Assembly (NCBI GenBank): GCA_946615875.1
Contig: CAMOIK010000062.1
Coordinates: 1-11,111, forward strand
Reading direction: 5' to 3'
Length of the DNA: 11,111 nucleotides
Origin: an uncultured Verrucomicrobiota bacterium
Lineage (GTDB): Bacteria; Verrucomicrobiota; Kiritimatiellia; RFP12; UBA1067
Shown here: positions 5,062 through 11,111 of the stretch, piece after piece
Numbering within the stretch: position 1 is the first letter of the stretch
Layout of the letters: each line of letters opens with the position of its first letter
Made by a program: the position numbers and the translations under genes
Notes under the pieces: generated by a model
What the model was told of the DNA's origin: nothing
Databases searched by the model: none
Seen by the model: the letters and a program-made list of their open reading frames with translations, nothing else

Positions 5062-7305
5062 ATGGCGAAGAAGAATGACAAGACGGGCGCGGAGCCGCCA
5101 AGCCTTTTCGACAATCTGGACTTGTTTGCGCCCGTAGCGGACAAATCGGCCGCCGCGCCGGCGTCCGCGCCCAAGCAGTCCGGCGCCAGGCGCGAGACGC
5201 CCGCCAAGCGCGAGGAGGCGCCCGCCAAGCGCGAGGGGCCGGACCCCAAGCATCTCTCGCTCACCGGTTCGGGTCCGATGCGCGAGCTCTTCGACTTCAA
5301 CTTCCGGCAGTATTCGGCATACGTGATATGCTCGCGCGCCATCCCTGCGGTGGAGGACGGCCTGAAGCCCGTGCAGCGCCGCATAATGCATTCGCTGTGG
5401 GAAAAGGACGACGGGCGCTACACCAAGGTGGCGAACATCGTCGGCCACGCGATGCAGTACCACCCGCACGGCGACGCCTCGATCGGCGACGCGATATGCG
5501 TGCTGGCCAACAAGCTGTGGGGCGAGAAGAAGGGCTACCTGATAGACGGGCAGGGCAACTACGGCTCTCTGTTCACCGGAATGCCGCACGCCGCCACAAG
5601 GTACATCGAGTGCCGCCTCACCGATCTCGCGCGCAAGCACATCTTCAATCCGAAGACCACCTCGTTCGTGCCGAACTACGACGGCCGCAAGGAGGAGCCG
5701 GTCTATCTGCCCGCGAAAATCCCGCTCCTGCTGATGCTCGGCGCCGACGGCATCGCCGTGGGTCTTTCCACCGCCATACTCCCGCACAACTTCATCGAAC
5801 TCCTCGACGCGGAAATCGCCATACTCCAGAAGAAGCCTTTCGCCGTCTATCCCGATTTCCAGCTCGGCGGCATAATGGACGTGAGCGACTACCAGGACGG
5901 GTTGGGCAAGGTCAAGGTCCGCGCGCGCATAGAAAAGGAAGAGAAGAACCTCGTAATCACGGAACTGCCGTGGGGGGAAACCACCGAGAGCCTTTCGGCC
6001 TCCATAGAAGACGCTCTCAAAAAGAAAAAGGTGCAGGTCAAGAAGATACACGACCTCACGAGCGACAGCGTCCGCATTGAACTGGAGCTCCAGGCGGGCG
6101 CCAGCCAGGAAAAGACCATCACCGCGCTCTACGCCTTCACAAACTGCGAGAAGTCCATATCCTCGCGTCCGATCGTGCTGGAGGACGGACGGCCGAAGCT
6201 GATGACCGTCTCGCAGATACTGGAGTGCAACGCCCGGCGGCTGACCGAACTGGCCAGGAAGGAGCTGGAGATACGCCTCGGCGAACTGGACGACCTCTTC
6301 CACGCCAGGACGCTCGACCGCATCTTCATCGAGGAGCGCATCTACAAGCGCATCGAGGAGGAGAAGACGATGGAAGGGGTGAAGCGCGCCATCGTAACCG
6401 GCTTCGAGCCGTTCCTGAAGGAGCTGCGCCGCCCCATCGGCGACGAGGACGTGGAGCGGCTGCTCAAGCTACAGATACGCCGCATTTCGCAGTTCGACAT
6501 CGACAAAAACCGCGAGGAGATCGAGGGCATACTGCGCGACGAGGCCAAGACCCGCGACGACCTCCTGCACCTGCGCGCGTTCGTGGTCAAGTATCTCAAG
6601 GGCCTGGTCAAGGAATACCAGAAGACGTATCCGCGCTGCACGGAAATCGCCAGCGGCGCGTTCAAGCAGGTCGATGTGCGCGCCATTACGGCGTCCGAGC
6701 TCACCATCCGCTGGGACAAGGAGAACGGCTACCTCGGCTCCGGGCTGAAGACCGGCGACGAGGTGTTCAAGTGCTCGTCCCTCGACGAACTCATACTCGT
6801 ATGGAAGGACGGACGTTTCCGCAAGGTGCAGCCGGAAGAGAAGATATTCGTCGACAAGAACCTGATGGCGATCCTGCGCTACGACCAGGAGAAGGACCGC
6901 GACACTCGCGACTTCACCTGCGTTTACGAGGAAGGGCTTTACGGCTTCGCCTACATAAAGCGCTGGCGCTTCGGCGGCCTCATCCGCAACAAGGACTACC
7001 GGCTCGCGCCGGAGAAGCCGAAGTCGAAGATCCTGTTCTTCCAGGAGGGCTGCCCGGACACGCTGTACGTGAAGTTCAAGCCCGCCAAGAACCAGCGCAT
7101 CCACCAGCAGCACTTCCTCCCCAAGGAGCAGGTCGAGCGCGTCAATGCCGAGACCGGCAAGCCGGAGATGCAGGACGCCGTCCTGGTGCGCAACGCCGGC
7201 GCCAAGGGCAAGCAGCTGACCATGAAGCCGATAGCCCGCATCGCCGCCGCGAAGCAGTCGTGGTGGGACGAGGCCGAGCCGCCGTCGAAAGGCATCCTGA
7301 GCTGA
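5062..7305 (+). CDS. parC: Type IIA topoisomerase subunit A (ParC-type; DNA topoisomerase IV/gyrase A)
   Basis: This 747-residue DNA-cleaving and rejoining subunit works with an ATPase B subunit, which is not in this window. The winged-helix core has GLKPVQRRIMHSLW (100-113), QYHPHGDASIGDA (132-144) and IDGQGNYGS (161-169). The active-site tyrosine is Y181 in AATRYIECRL. The tower and coiled-coil region spans about 370-520. The C-terminal domain (about 520-747) lacks a canonical GyrA box, favouring topoisomerase IV over gyrase. Residues about 30-62 are a low-complexity Ala/Pro/Lys/Arg linker with an 18-nt tandem repeat (5198-5215, 5219-5236). I chose ATG 5062 because of the upstream GGA/GGAG and the MAKKND start; ATG 5035 would add nine residues without a good ribosome binding site. 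It probably follows ridA in one transcript. Confidence 0.92.
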   Translation: MAKKNDKTGAEPPSLFDNLDLFAPVADKSAAAPASAPKQSGARRETPAKREEAPAKREGPDPKHLSLTGSGPMRELFDFNFRQYSAYVICSRAIPAVEDGLKPVQRRIMHSLWEKDDGRYTKVANIVGHAMQYHPHGDASIGDAICVLANKLWGEKKGYLIDGQGNYGSLFTGMPHAATRYIECRLTDLARKHIFNPKTTSFVPNYDGRKEEPVYLPAKIPLLLMLGADGIAVGLSTAILPHNFIELLDAEIAILQKKPFAVYPDFQLGGIMDVSDYQDGLGKVKVRARIEKEEKNLVITELPWGETTESLSASIEDALKKKKVQVKKIHDLTSDSVRIELELQAGASQEKTITALYAFTNCEKSISSRPIVLEDGRPKLMTVSQILECNARRLTELARKELEIRLGELDDLFHARTLDRIFIEERIYKRIEEEKTMEGVKRAIVTGFEPFLKELRRPIGDEDVERLLKLQIRRISQFDIDKNREEIEGILRDEAKTRDDLLHLRAFVVKYLKGLVKEYQKTYPRCTEIASGAFKQVDVRAITASELTIRWDKENGYLGSGLKTGDEVFKCSSLDELILVWKDGRFRKVQPEEKIFVDKNLMAILRYDQEKDRDTRDFTCVYEEGLYGFAYIKRWRFGGLIRNKDYRLAPEKPKSKILFFQEGCPDTLYVKFKPAKNQRIHQQHFLPKEQVERVNAETGKPEMQDAVLVRNAGAKGKQLTMKPIARIAAAKQSWWDEAEPPSKGILS

Positions 7306-7359
7306 CGCGCCGCCGCGCCGCGCCTCCCCGACAGCCAACCACGCAATGCACCGGCACAC

Positions 7360-7839
7360 ATGAGACATTCGACAAGGATCGCGGCGCGACTGCGCCTCCT
7401 GCGGCGGAAGATATCAAGGGAGCGCCTCTCGCCGGAGGCGGTCGCCGGCGGTTGGGCGCTGGGGATGTTCGTCGGCTGCGCGGTGCCGTTCGGCTTCCAG
7501 CTCGTCGTATCCATTCCTCTGGCCATCAGGTTCGGGCTTTCGAGGGTGGGTGCCACGCTAGGCACGTTCGTCACGAACCCCGTCACGATCCTCTTCATAT
7601 ACCCGGCCCAGACCTTCGCGGTGAACAGGCTGGTTTTCGGCGGCACCATCACGTTCTCGCGTCTGCGCGGCATGGAGTGGACATTCCAGTCCGTAGCAGC
7701 CCTCGGATGGGAGGTAATGGCCAGCTTTCTCGCGGGAGGGCTGATCCTGGCCGCGCTGCTCACGCCGCCCACCTACTTCATCGTGAGACGGATGGCCATC
7801 GCCTGCCGCGAAAGGGAAAGGACGCGCGCCAGCCAGTGA
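7360..7839 (+). CDS. DUF2062 domain membrane protein
   Basis: A 159-residue protein matching the DUF2062 pattern: a basic N-terminus, then RLSPEAVAGGWALGMFVGCAVPFGFQ (22-47), a hydrophobic helix, and GATLGTFVTNPVTILFIYPAQ (64-84) with the family's G-T-x-x-x-NP motif. About three hydrophobic segments (about 28-57, 64-88, 115-143) indicate an inner-membrane protein. The biochemical role of the family is not established. ATG 7360 has no Shine-Dalgarno sequence. The gene begins 54 nt after parC and its stop overlaps the GTG start of the next gene, suggesting an operon with translational coupling. Confidence 0.85.
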   Translation: MRHSTRIAARLRLLRRKISRERLSPEAVAGGWALGMFVGCAVPFGFQLVVSIPLAIRFGLSRVGATLGTFVTNPVTILFIYPAQTFAVNRLVFGGTITFSRLRGMEWTFQSVAALGWEVMASFLAGGLILAALLTPPTYFIVRRMAIACRERERTRASQ

Positions 7840-8240
7840 TAAGCCCCGAGAAGATAGAGGCGATACGCCGCATGATGGACGAGGCCTCCGTCTATGAAGA
7901 GGACCTCGAGGAGACGTTCATCCTTGGTGGCGGCCCTGGAGGACAGAAGACGAACAAGACGTCGTCGGTGGTGCGCCTGGCGCACGGCCCGAGCGGACTG
8001 GCCGTGAAATGCGGCGAAACGCGCAGCCGCGAGACCAACCGTTGGCTGGCGCGCCGCATCCTGGCCGAAACCATACTGGAGCGCGAACACCGCCGCAAGT
8101 CCGCCGCGCGCCAGGCCAAGGAGAAGGTGCGCCGGCAGAAGCGCCGCCGCTCCCGCCGCCAGAAGGACAAGATGCTGCAGGACAAGCACAAACGCTCCGA
8201 GGTCAAGGCCGCGCGCAGGAAGATTTCGCCGGATGACTGA
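7836..8240 (+). CDS. Peptide chain release factor-like protein (GGQ domain only)
   Basis: A 134-residue protein consisting of an RF-1 catalytic domain and a basic tail. GGQ lies at residues 35-37 within LGGGPGGQKTNKTSSVVRL, followed by HGPSGLAVKCGETRSRETNR, the block that orients the GGQ loop in release factors. From residue about 88 onward it is extremely Lys/Arg-rich, as in ArfB/YaeJ and mitochondrial C12orf65/MTRFR, whose tails reach the ribosomal mRNA channel or rescue stalled 50S subunits. Stop-codon recognition domains are absent. A role in peptidyl-tRNA hydrolysis during ribosome rescue is inferred. The start is GTG 7836, overlapping the TGA of the DUF2062 gene (GTGA). ATG 7872 is an alternative that would still retain the GGQ. 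Confidence 0.85.
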   Translation: MISPEKIEAIRRMMDEASVYEEDLEETFILGGGPGGQKTNKTSSVVRLAHGPSGLAVKCGETRSRETNRWLARRILAETILEREHRRKSAARQAKEKVRRQKRRRSRRQKDKMLQDKHKRSEVKAARRKISPDD

Positions 8241-8245
8241 GGATG

Positions 8246-8272
8246 CGCCGCGCCGCAGAAAAAAGCGCGGCG
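8246..8272 (+). terminator. GC-rich hairpin after the RF-like gene
   Basis: CGCCGCGC (8246-8253) pairs with GCGCGGCG (8265-8272) over an A-rich 11-nt loop, just past the stop of the RF-like gene and immediately before the rpoZ promoter. There is no U-tract, so terminator function is uncertain, but the position fits the end of the parC transcript. Confidence 0.4.
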
Positions 8273-8276
8273 GGGG

Positions 8277-8306
8277 TTGCGCGGCGCGGGTCAAATATAG
8301 TATAAT
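8277..8306 (+). promoter_or_regulatory. Promoter of rpoZ
   Basis: -35 TTGCGC (8277-8282), an 18-nt spacer and -10 TATAAT (8301-8306) in the context AAATATAGTATAATATGTG. It closely resembles the tRNA promoters but has TAG instead of TGG before the -10, so it lacks the extended -10 dinucleotide. The start is expected near 8313. Confidence 0.82.
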
Positions 8307-8331
8307 ATGTGTTTCCAGTGGAGAAAAAGCG

Positions 8332-8610
8332 ATGAATAACGAACTTCTGAAGAAGGCTCATGAAAAGATACCCTCTACGCCCGTGCTGGTGAACCTGATA
8401 TCCAAGCGCGAGCGTGAATTGATCAATGGCGCGAAGCCGCTCATCAAGCCGACGTCGCTCGATGTCGACAAGTGCGACATCGCGCTCCAGGAAGTCGCGG
8501 AGGGCAAACTCATTGCCGAAATCGACTTCGACGCCATTGCCAAGGCCGAGGCCGCCAAGACCAAGTGGCAGCCGAAGCAGGTGCACGTCAATTCGCTCTA
8601 CGCCGACTAG
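8332..8610 (+). CDS. rpoZ: DNA-directed RNA polymerase subunit omega
   Basis: A 92-residue protein resembling the divergent omega subunits of Verrucomicrobiota-type bacteria. It has an N-terminal helix MNNELLKKAHEKIPSTPVLV, then SKRERELINGAKPLI (42-56 region), where the conserved KR-R-x-L-x-x-G-x-x-P core of omega can be seen, and DIALQEVAEGKL, the conserved I-A-x-x-E-I-x-x-G-K element. Omega assists assembly and stability of RNA polymerase by binding beta-prime. ATG 8332 has GGAG at 8320-8323 and a promoter just upstream, which argues against the longer frame starting at 8233, since that would overlap the promoter. The C-terminal tail after residue about 70 is Lys/Ala-rich and not conserved. 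smpB follows after a structured gap. Confidence 0.85.
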   Translation: MNNELLKKAHEKIPSTPVLVNLISKRERELINGAKPLIKPTSLDVDKCDIALQEVAEGKLIAEIDFDAIAKAEAAKTKWQPKQVHVNSLYAD

Positions 8611-8617
8611 GGGCCGC

Positions 8618-8724
8618 GGAGTTGCCGAGCGGTGAAATCGCTGGTTTGCGGGATTGGCGCCGCGGGGTTTCCGGCGCTTGGCGCCTAGCGGCGCAGACGA
8701 GCGGTTCCACGGCCGGGCAACTCC
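8618..8724 (+). other. Structured region between rpoZ and smpB, possible tRNA-like RNA
   Basis: Nested complementary segments fill this gap. GGAGTTGCC (8618-8626) and GGCAACTCC (8716-8724) form a 9-bp closing stem. Inside are AGCG/CGCT (8628-8631/8639-8642), GCGCCGC/GCGGCGC (8657-8663/8688-8694) and GGCGC/GCGCC (8673-8677/8681-8685). The 5' part, with GCCGAGCGGTGAAATCGC, resembles a class II tRNA D-arm region. However, there is no canonical T arm, the element is too long and no CCA follows the acceptor-like stem. It may be a 5' UTR structure of smpB, a small RNA or a decayed tRNA. High GC makes chance pairing plausible. Confidence 0.3.
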
Positions 8725-8737
8725 TCCGACACGCCAG

Positions 8738-9166
8738 ATGCTTGCGGAGAACAGGAAGGCGCGCCACGACTACTTCGTCCTGGAGACGTTGGAGTGCGGC
8801 ATCGCGCTGACCGGGACGGAGGTGAAGAGCGTCCGCTCCGCCAGGGTGTCGCTGTCCGGCGCGTATGCCGCCGTGCTCAAGGGCGAGCTGTGGCTGGTCG
8901 GGGCCGACATCGCGACCTACGAGTTCGGCAACCGCTTCAACCACAACCCCAAGAGAGACCGCAAGCTCCTCGTGCACTCCAAGGAAGTGCGCGAACTGAA
9001 GATGAAGACGGAGGCGAAGGGGCTGACGCTCGTGCCGCTCAAACTCTACCTCAAGGGCGGCAGGATCAAGCTGGAGCTGGGCGTGTGCCGCGGCAAGGCG
9101 CTGCACGACAAGCGCGAGACGCTCAAGAAGAAGGACATGATGAGAGAGATGGCGGCGAGGAGCTAG
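8738..9166 (+). CDS. smpB: SsrA-binding protein SmpB
   Basis: This 142-residue partner of tmRNA acts in trans-translation, delivering tmRNA to stalled ribosomes. It shows ENRKARHDYFVLETLECGIALTGTEVKSVR (about 4-33), the diagnostic N-terminal block, then DIATYEFGNRFNHNPKRDRKLL, KGLTLVPLKLYLKGGRIKLELGVCRGK and the basic C-terminal tail DKRETLKKKDMMREM, which becomes helical in the mRNA channel. ATG 8738 gives a protein that begins right at the conserved block, without the usual short N-terminal extension. In-frame TTG codons at 8654 and 8678 could add 20-28 residues. No Shine-Dalgarno sequence precedes the ATG; the upstream CTCCTCC is pyrimidine-rich instead. ssrA (tmRNA) was not found in this window. 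Confidence 0.93.
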   Translation: MLAENRKARHDYFVLETLECGIALTGTEVKSVRSARVSLSGAYAAVLKGELWLVGADIATYEFGNRFNHNPKRDRKLLVHSKEVRELKMKTEAKGLTLVPLKLYLKGGRIKLELGVCRGKALHDKRETLKKKDMMREMAARS

Positions 9167-9181
9167 GCTCCGGGAGGCGAC

Positions 9182-10087
9182 ATGGCCAGGAAGGGCGCGA
9201 TAGCGGAGAACATGGAGTATTGCGGGCTGCGCGTGCTGTGCGGTGTCGTCAATGCCGTGCCGTACCGTTCCGCCATGATGATAGCCGACGGTCTCGCCTG
9301 GTTCCTGGCGCGCGTGGTCAGGTTCAAGCGCGGGCGGACTCTCGAGCGGCTTCGCGCGGTCTTTCCCGGCAAGAGCCGCGAGGAGCATCTGGCGATAGCG
9401 CAGGCGAGCCTCGCGAACATACTGAAGACGGGCGTGGAGATGATGCGCGCCTACAAGCTCGACCGCGCCTGGATGAACCGCTACGTGCTGGACGGCGAGC
9501 GCTACAAGGAGCGACTCCAGTCGTATGTGGACGAGGGCAAGGGCGTGGTGATCATGGTGCCGCACTCCGGCAACTGGTACATGGCCGCCTGGTCGATGGC
9601 GAAATACGGTCTGCCGCTCTTCGCCATCGCCGCCAAGCAGCGCAACAGAAAGATCGACGCCTGGATGAAGCGCCAGTACGGTGACATCGAGGTGCTGGAC
9701 CGCGGCAACCCCAGGACTCTCGTGGATATAAAGACGAAGCTCGAGGCGGGCAGGGCGTTCGCCATCCTGCCGGACCTGCGGGTGCCGCAGCCGGACGTCG
9801 CAGTCGATTTCCTGGGCGGCAAGGCCAACGTCTCGCACGCGGGGGCGATGTTCGCCGTTCGCTGCGGCTCGCCCATCGTCGTGGCCGCGATGCGGCGCGA
9901 AGGCGGGCGCCACGCCTATGCGCACCTGGCCACGCTCCGACCCGATCCCGCCGCCGCCGACCGCAAGGCCGAAGCCGAGCGCCTCACGCGCGAGGCGATG
10001 GCGCTGCTGGACGCCGAAGTGCGCGAGCATCCCGGCGACTGGTTCTGGTACAACAAGCGCTGGATACTGCAGCCGGTCAAAGGCTGA
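9182..10087 (+). CDS. Lysophospholipid / lipid A acyltransferase (LpxL/HtrB-like)
   Basis: A 301-residue member of the LpxL/HtrB/WaaM acyltransferase family, probably acylating lipid A or a phospholipid at the inner membrane. A hydrophobic stretch (about 28-47) serves as the membrane anchor. VPHSGNWYMAAW (127-138) is the active-site region, AILPDLR lies near residue 198, FLGGKANVSHAGAMFAVRCGSPIV is the G-x-P-like binding block, and HPGDWFWYNKRW near the C-terminus is the family's P-x-W-x-W-x-x-x-RW signature. The catalytic H-X4-D/E motif reads H128-S-G-N-W-Y133, so the acidic residue is replaced by tyrosine; activity or chemistry may differ. ATG 9182 has GGGAGG upstream and lies 15 nt after smpB, indicating co-transcription. 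The exact substrate is unknown. Confidence 0.83.
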   Translation: MARKGAIAENMEYCGLRVLCGVVNAVPYRSAMMIADGLAWFLARVVRFKRGRTLERLRAVFPGKSREEHLAIAQASLANILKTGVEMMRAYKLDRAWMNRYVLDGERYKERLQSYVDEGKGVVIMVPHSGNWYMAAWSMAKYGLPLFAIAAKQRNRKIDAWMKRQYGDIEVLDRGNPRTLVDIKTKLEAGRAFAILPDLRVPQPDVAVDFLGGKANVSHAGAMFAVRCGSPIVVAAMRREGGRHAYAHLATLRPDPAAADRKAEAERLTREAMALLDAEVREHPGDWFWYNKRWILQPVKG

Positions 10088-10206
10088 TCTCCACCCTCTA
10101 TCCGCCACCCTCCATCCTCTATCCGCCACCATCTACCCTCTGCCATCCACCCACCACTCTCCAACAACCACCGCTACTCTCCACCAACCACCAACTGCCA
10201 TCTATT
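10088..10206 (+). repeat. G-poor low-complexity spacer with short tandem repeats
   Basis: This 119-nt gap is built almost only of C, A and T on the plus strand (five G). It contains two 21-nt tandem units (10089-10109 and 10110-10130) differing at one base, and a second pair of 17-nt units (10156-10172 and 10176-10192), also with one difference, at 20-nt period. No promoter, hairpin or ribosome binding site is visible before the next gene. The minus strand gives a Trp/Gly-rich frame that I regard as spurious. Confidence 0.9.
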
Positions 10207-11111
10207 ATGAAAGACCTGAAAGAAGCATACAAGACCATCGAAGCCGACCACTTTGCGAGCGCGATGGAGATTTCGTTCATCGAAGGCGACTCCCGCCAGA
10301 CCCTGCGCTACGAGAAGGTGACGTGGGAGATCGGCGGCGAAAAGAAGGGCCTGCGCTACGGCGAGAATCCCGGGCAGGAGGCCGCGCTCTACCGCCTCGT
10401 GAACGGCAATCTCGTGCTTGGCGACGTCGAGATGCTCCAGCCCGGGCGTTATCTCGCCAGCGTGCCGGAGCTGCTGCAGTCGGGCAAGCATCCTGGCAAG
10501 ACGAACGTCACCGACACCGACAACGCCCTCAACATCCTCCGCTACCTGATGGAGAAGCCCACGGCCGTGATCGTCAAGCACAACAACCCGTGCGGCGTGG
10601 CCACCGGCTCCACCCTCGCAGAGGCGTATTTCCGCGCGAACAAGGCCGACAGGCTCGCGGCCTTCGGCGGCGCGATCGCGCTGAACCGCGAGTGCGACAT
10701 GGAGACGGCGCGCCTGATCGTCGAGAACTACGCCGAGGTAGTCGTGGCGCCGGACTTCCTGCCGGGCGTCATGGATCTCTTTGCGACGAAGAAGAACCTG
10801 CGCGTATTCCGCGTCCGCAACATGGCGCGCCTGTCCGACTTCGTGGCCAAGCACGTGGTCGATTTCAAGTCGCTCATCGACGGCGGCATCGTCGCGCAGA
10901 CGTCGTTCTGCGCGAACGCCCGCAAGCCCGAGGACTTCATGCCCGCCTACTGCCGGCGCAAGATCGTCGACAAGGCGACGGGCGCCGTATCCTACAAGGA
11001 CTACAACATCGCCCGCCAGCCCACCGCGAAGGAATACGAAGACCTCGTGTTCGGCTGGCTGGTCGAAGCGGGCGTCACCTCCAACTCAGTCCTGTACGTC
11101 AAGGACGGCGC
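10207..11111 (+). CDS. purH: AICAR transformylase (PurH family), partial, without IMP cyclohydrolase domain
   Basis: 301 codons are visible before the window ends, so the C-terminus is missing. The protein matches the AICAR formyltransferase domain of PurH: LRYGENPGQEAALY (49-62), KHNNPCGVATG (124-134) with the expected catalytic K124-H125 pair, FRANKADRLAAFGGAIALNR (142-161) and VVVAPDF. It transfers a formyl group from 10-formyl-THF to AICAR in purine synthesis. In bifunctional PurH the RYGENP motif lies about 200 residues in, after the MGS-like IMP cyclohydrolase domain; here only 49 residues precede it. It is therefore a stand-alone formyltransferase, a form known in some bacteria; ring closure must be done by another protein. 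ATG 10207 has no Shine-Dalgarno sequence and follows the G-poor spacer. Confidence 0.9.
   Translation, partial: MKDLKEAYKTIEADHFASAMEISFIEGDSRQTLRYEKVTWEIGGEKKGLRYGENPGQEAALYRLVNGNLVLGDVEMLQPGRYLASVPELLQSGKHPGKTNVTDTDNALNILRYLMEKPTAVIVKHNNPCGVATGSTLAEAYFRANKADRLAAFGGAIALNRECDMETARLIVENYAEVVVAPDFLPGVMDLFATKKNLRVFRVRNMARLSDFVAKHVVDFKSLIDGGIVAQTSFCANARKPEDFMPAYCRRKIVDKATGAVSYKDYNIARQPTAKEYEDLVFGWLVEAGVTSNSVLYVKDG

Noticed and set aside
4900..6303. 467-codon open frame on the minus strand across ridA and parC
   Set aside because: It is antisense to two well-recognised genes, contains no family motif, and is a usual by-product of GC-rich codon usage.
8233..8331. Longer start for rpoZ at 8233
   Set aside because: It would place the promoter inside the coding region and add a non-conserved basic extension; ATG 8332 has a good ribosome binding site.
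8611..8737. tmRNA (ssrA) next to smpB
   Set aside because: The gap is far too short for a tmRNA and lacks a T-arm, a tag reading frame and a CCA end.
9916..10167. Trp/Gly-rich minus-strand frame at the end of the acyltransferase gene and in the spacer
   Set aside because: The Trp-Arg-Ile/Glu-Gly-Gly pattern comes from translating the simple tandem repeat; no ribosome binding site or homology is apparent.
10088..10206. CRISPR array
   Set aside because: Repeats are contiguous or nearly so, imperfect and low-complexity, with no unique spacers of regular length and no cas genes nearby.

Overview
The window is a GC-rich, gene-dense bacterial chromosome segment of housekeeping genes. It contains no phage, IS, CRISPR or obvious accessory island. 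The lineage is inferred, not proven. The short divergent RNA polymerase omega subunit, the Bacteroidetes/Verrucomicrobia-style ParC, the small release-factor-like protein and a G-poor tandem-repeat intergenic region all fit the PVC group, most likely Verrucomicrobiota/Kiritimatiellota. A marker-gene tree would be needed to confirm this.

Layout. (1) Positions 1-917: a tRNA with anticodon CAT has its own extended -10 promoter and is followed after 16 nt by an RluA-family pseudouridine synthase. (2) Positions 949-4225, minus strand: a tryptophan biosynthesis operon reads promoter, leader peptide trpL with three consecutive Trp codons, attenuator, trpE, then a fused trpG-trpD gene. It converges on the pseudouridine synthase. 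trpL was recognised from the raw sequence because it is only 21 codons long. (3) Positions 4310-4595: tRNA-Val(CAC) on the minus strand and tRNA-Thr(TGT) on the plus strand are divergent, with near-identical face-to-face promoters. (4) Positions 4628-8240, plus: ridA, parC, a DUF2062 membrane protein and an RF-like GGQ protein, the last overlapping its neighbour by GTGA. (5) Positions 8277-10087, plus: rpoZ with its own promoter, a 127-nt structured gap, smpB and an LpxL/HtrB-like acyltransferase. (6) Positions 10088-11111: a G-poor tandem-repeat spacer precedes an AICAR transformylase gene that lacks the usual IMP cyclohydrolase domain and runs off the window.

The main findings are as follows. 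A complete ribosome-mediated trp attenuator can be read: Trp codons, a competing hairpin, an antiterminator pairing and a 10-bp terminator. Its leader peptide ATG lies only 9 nt after the -10 box, so trpL is probably translated from a leaderless or nearly leaderless transcript. Five promoters (three tRNA, trp, rpoZ) share one extended element close to TATGGTATAATATGCGC, with the -10 always 18 nt from the assigned -35 position. Two ribosome-related rescue genes, the RF-like gene and smpB, sit about 500 bp apart around rpoZ.
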